Positions 38,187-38,845 of a DNA stretch of 38,845 bases are shown in pieces; position 1 is the first letter of the stretch, and every line of letters begins with the position of its first letter. The notes beneath the pieces were generated by a model. The model was not told where the DNA came from and did no database searches. It saw only the letters and a program-made list of their open reading frames with translations. Origin of the DNA: Candidatus Terraquivivens tikiterensis (GTDB lineage: Archaea; Thermoproteota; Nitrososphaeria_A; Caldarchaeales; Wolframiiraptoraceae); NCBI GenBank assembly GCA_003056285.1, contig NDWU01000017.1:1-38845 (forward strand), in the 5' to 3' direction. Both the position numbers and the translations under genes were made by a program.

Positions 38187-38845
38187 CCTTCCCCCTTGAT
38201 AATCTCATCGAGGGCTTTCGGGGCGAACCCGCCACCCCACATCCTGAGCATGTTCACGCAGGCTACGAAGTGCCTATCCGCTGTATAGCCGCAGTGCACG
38301 CATCTGAAGGCCTGCCCATCTGCCTTGGACAAACGCCCGCATCTGGGGCAGGTCTTGCTAGTGTTCCTAGCGCTAATGTAGTGCGTTTTGTAGCCCAGCC
38401 ACGCCATCTTATACTCTATGAAGTTCTGGACCTTTCTGTACGGTAGCGACGCGACCTTGCGGTTCTTCCGCTTCGTACGTTTGTTTCTCGTGGCGTTGTA
38501 GCTTAAGCCTTTAAGATTTTCGAGTATGGGAGCTAACCCCTCTTGAGCTAGATCGTTAACGATTCTTGTTGTTATCTTGTGGAGAATGTCGTTTACCCTC
38601 CTCCTCTCGCGCTTAGAGTACTTCTGCATGAGCCTTCTAGAAGTTATCGGGTTGTATTTCGAAAGGCTTTGGATCTTCCTGCGCTTCTCAAAGTAATGTA
38701 CCCTGACGCCGTAGAGCTTCCTCAGGTCAATTCTTCGGTACTCCGCCGAGCCGCCCCTCGCCTTTAAAACGTCAAGGCTCATCAGGTTTATGTCGACGGA
38801 AGCGTAGCCTTTGGGAGCCATTTCCTCGACCATTTTCTTGAAGAC
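38147..38845 (-). CDS. tnpB: TnpB (IS200/IS605 OrfB) C-terminal part, runs off the right edge
   Basis: RNA-guided nuclease of IS200/IS605-type elements; about 232 of an expected ~400 residues are in the window and the frame stays open to the edge. Numbering from the ATG at 38833: RuvC-I aspartate D14 (YASVDINLMS), RuvC-II glutamate E105 (LAPILENLKGL), zinc ribbon C162/C165 and C178/C181 (CPRCG, CVHCG). The RuvC-III region reads ADRHFVACVNML, where TnpB proteins usually have ADRDxNAA; the aligned catalytic Asp is His188. The element may thus be nuclease-impaired. No tnpA is in the window. The gene sits upstream of nop5 in the same direction. Confidence 0.88.
   Translation of the reverse strand, partial: VFKKMVEEMAPKGYASVDINLMSLDVLKARGGSAEYRRIDLRKLYGVRVHYFEKRRKIQSLSKYNPITSRRLMQKYSKRERRRVNDILHKITTRIVNDLAQEGLAPILENLKGLSYNATRNKRTKRKNRKVASLPYRKVQNFIEYKMAWLGYKTHYISARNTSKTCPRCGRLSKADGQAFRCVHCGYTADRHFVACVNMLRMWGGGFAPKALDEIIKGEGLGRSNDLPRIST

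Overview
The window is a stretch of an archaeal chromosome, most likely from a thermophilic member of the TACK group near Aigarchaeota/Caldarchaeia or deep-branching Nitrososphaerota (Thaumarchaeota). The reasons are: archaeal/eukaryotic information-processing genes (TFB, eS8, SRP19, Gar1, fibrillarin, Nop5, Trm1, archaeal-type ThrRS), an Rpc34-like iron-sulfur winged-helix protein described from Crenarchaeota and Thaumarchaeota, and FtsZ-based division together with SMC-ScpA-ScpB. TATA boxes lie about 25 nt before many start codons (leaderless or short-leader transcripts), and GTG/TTG starts are common. The lineage is inferred from gene content only.

Layout. 1-6912 (minus): a compact histidine operon, hisG-hisC-HAD phosphatase-hisB-hisH-hisA-hisF-hisI, followed by a truncated moeA at the left edge; hisD and hisE are absent from the cluster. 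7117-10765: divergent thrS and metG with back-to-back TATA boxes, then a GC-rich foldable segment. 10991-12272 (minus): ftsZ preceded by an overlapping 48-residue ribbon-helix-helix regulator. 12461-15130: a small Toprim protein, a HemL-type aminotransferase and a cytoplasmic-looking HtrA protease. 15375-19268 (plus): a three-gene MacB/LolD-like ABC system. 19269-19827: decayed IS200/IS605 (TnpB) debris. 19828-23589 (plus): GPN-loop GTPase, COG1340-type coiled coil, DUF373 membrane protein, cis-prenyltransferase. 23586-24653 (minus): Xaa-Pro peptidase. 24883-32313 (plus): smc, scpA, a small basic protein, scpB, eS8, SRP19, gar1, TFB and the Rpc34-like factor. 32314-32790: another TnpB relic. 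32791-33390: FtsJ-type methyltransferase. 33679-37996 (minus): an RNA-maturation operon read nop5-fibrillarin-rnhB-THEP1-trm1. 38147 to the right edge (minus): the C-terminal half of a TnpB.

The genes group by function: histidine synthesis; aminoacylation; division and its probable regulator; chromosome condensation with RNP assembly and transcription initiation; and rRNA/tRNA modification. The signal I find most worth pursuing is the TnpB family debris. The TnpB at the right edge has His where the third RuvC acidic residue (DxN motif) is expected. Its putative omega-RNA end hairpin points into the nop5 promoter. A second end-like hairpin at 19741-19778 directly abuts the TATA box of the GPN-GTPase gene, and a decayed third end lies just upstream of rlmE. 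This could be nuclease-dead, RNA-guided promoter binding or merely target-site preference; the sequence alone cannot separate these.
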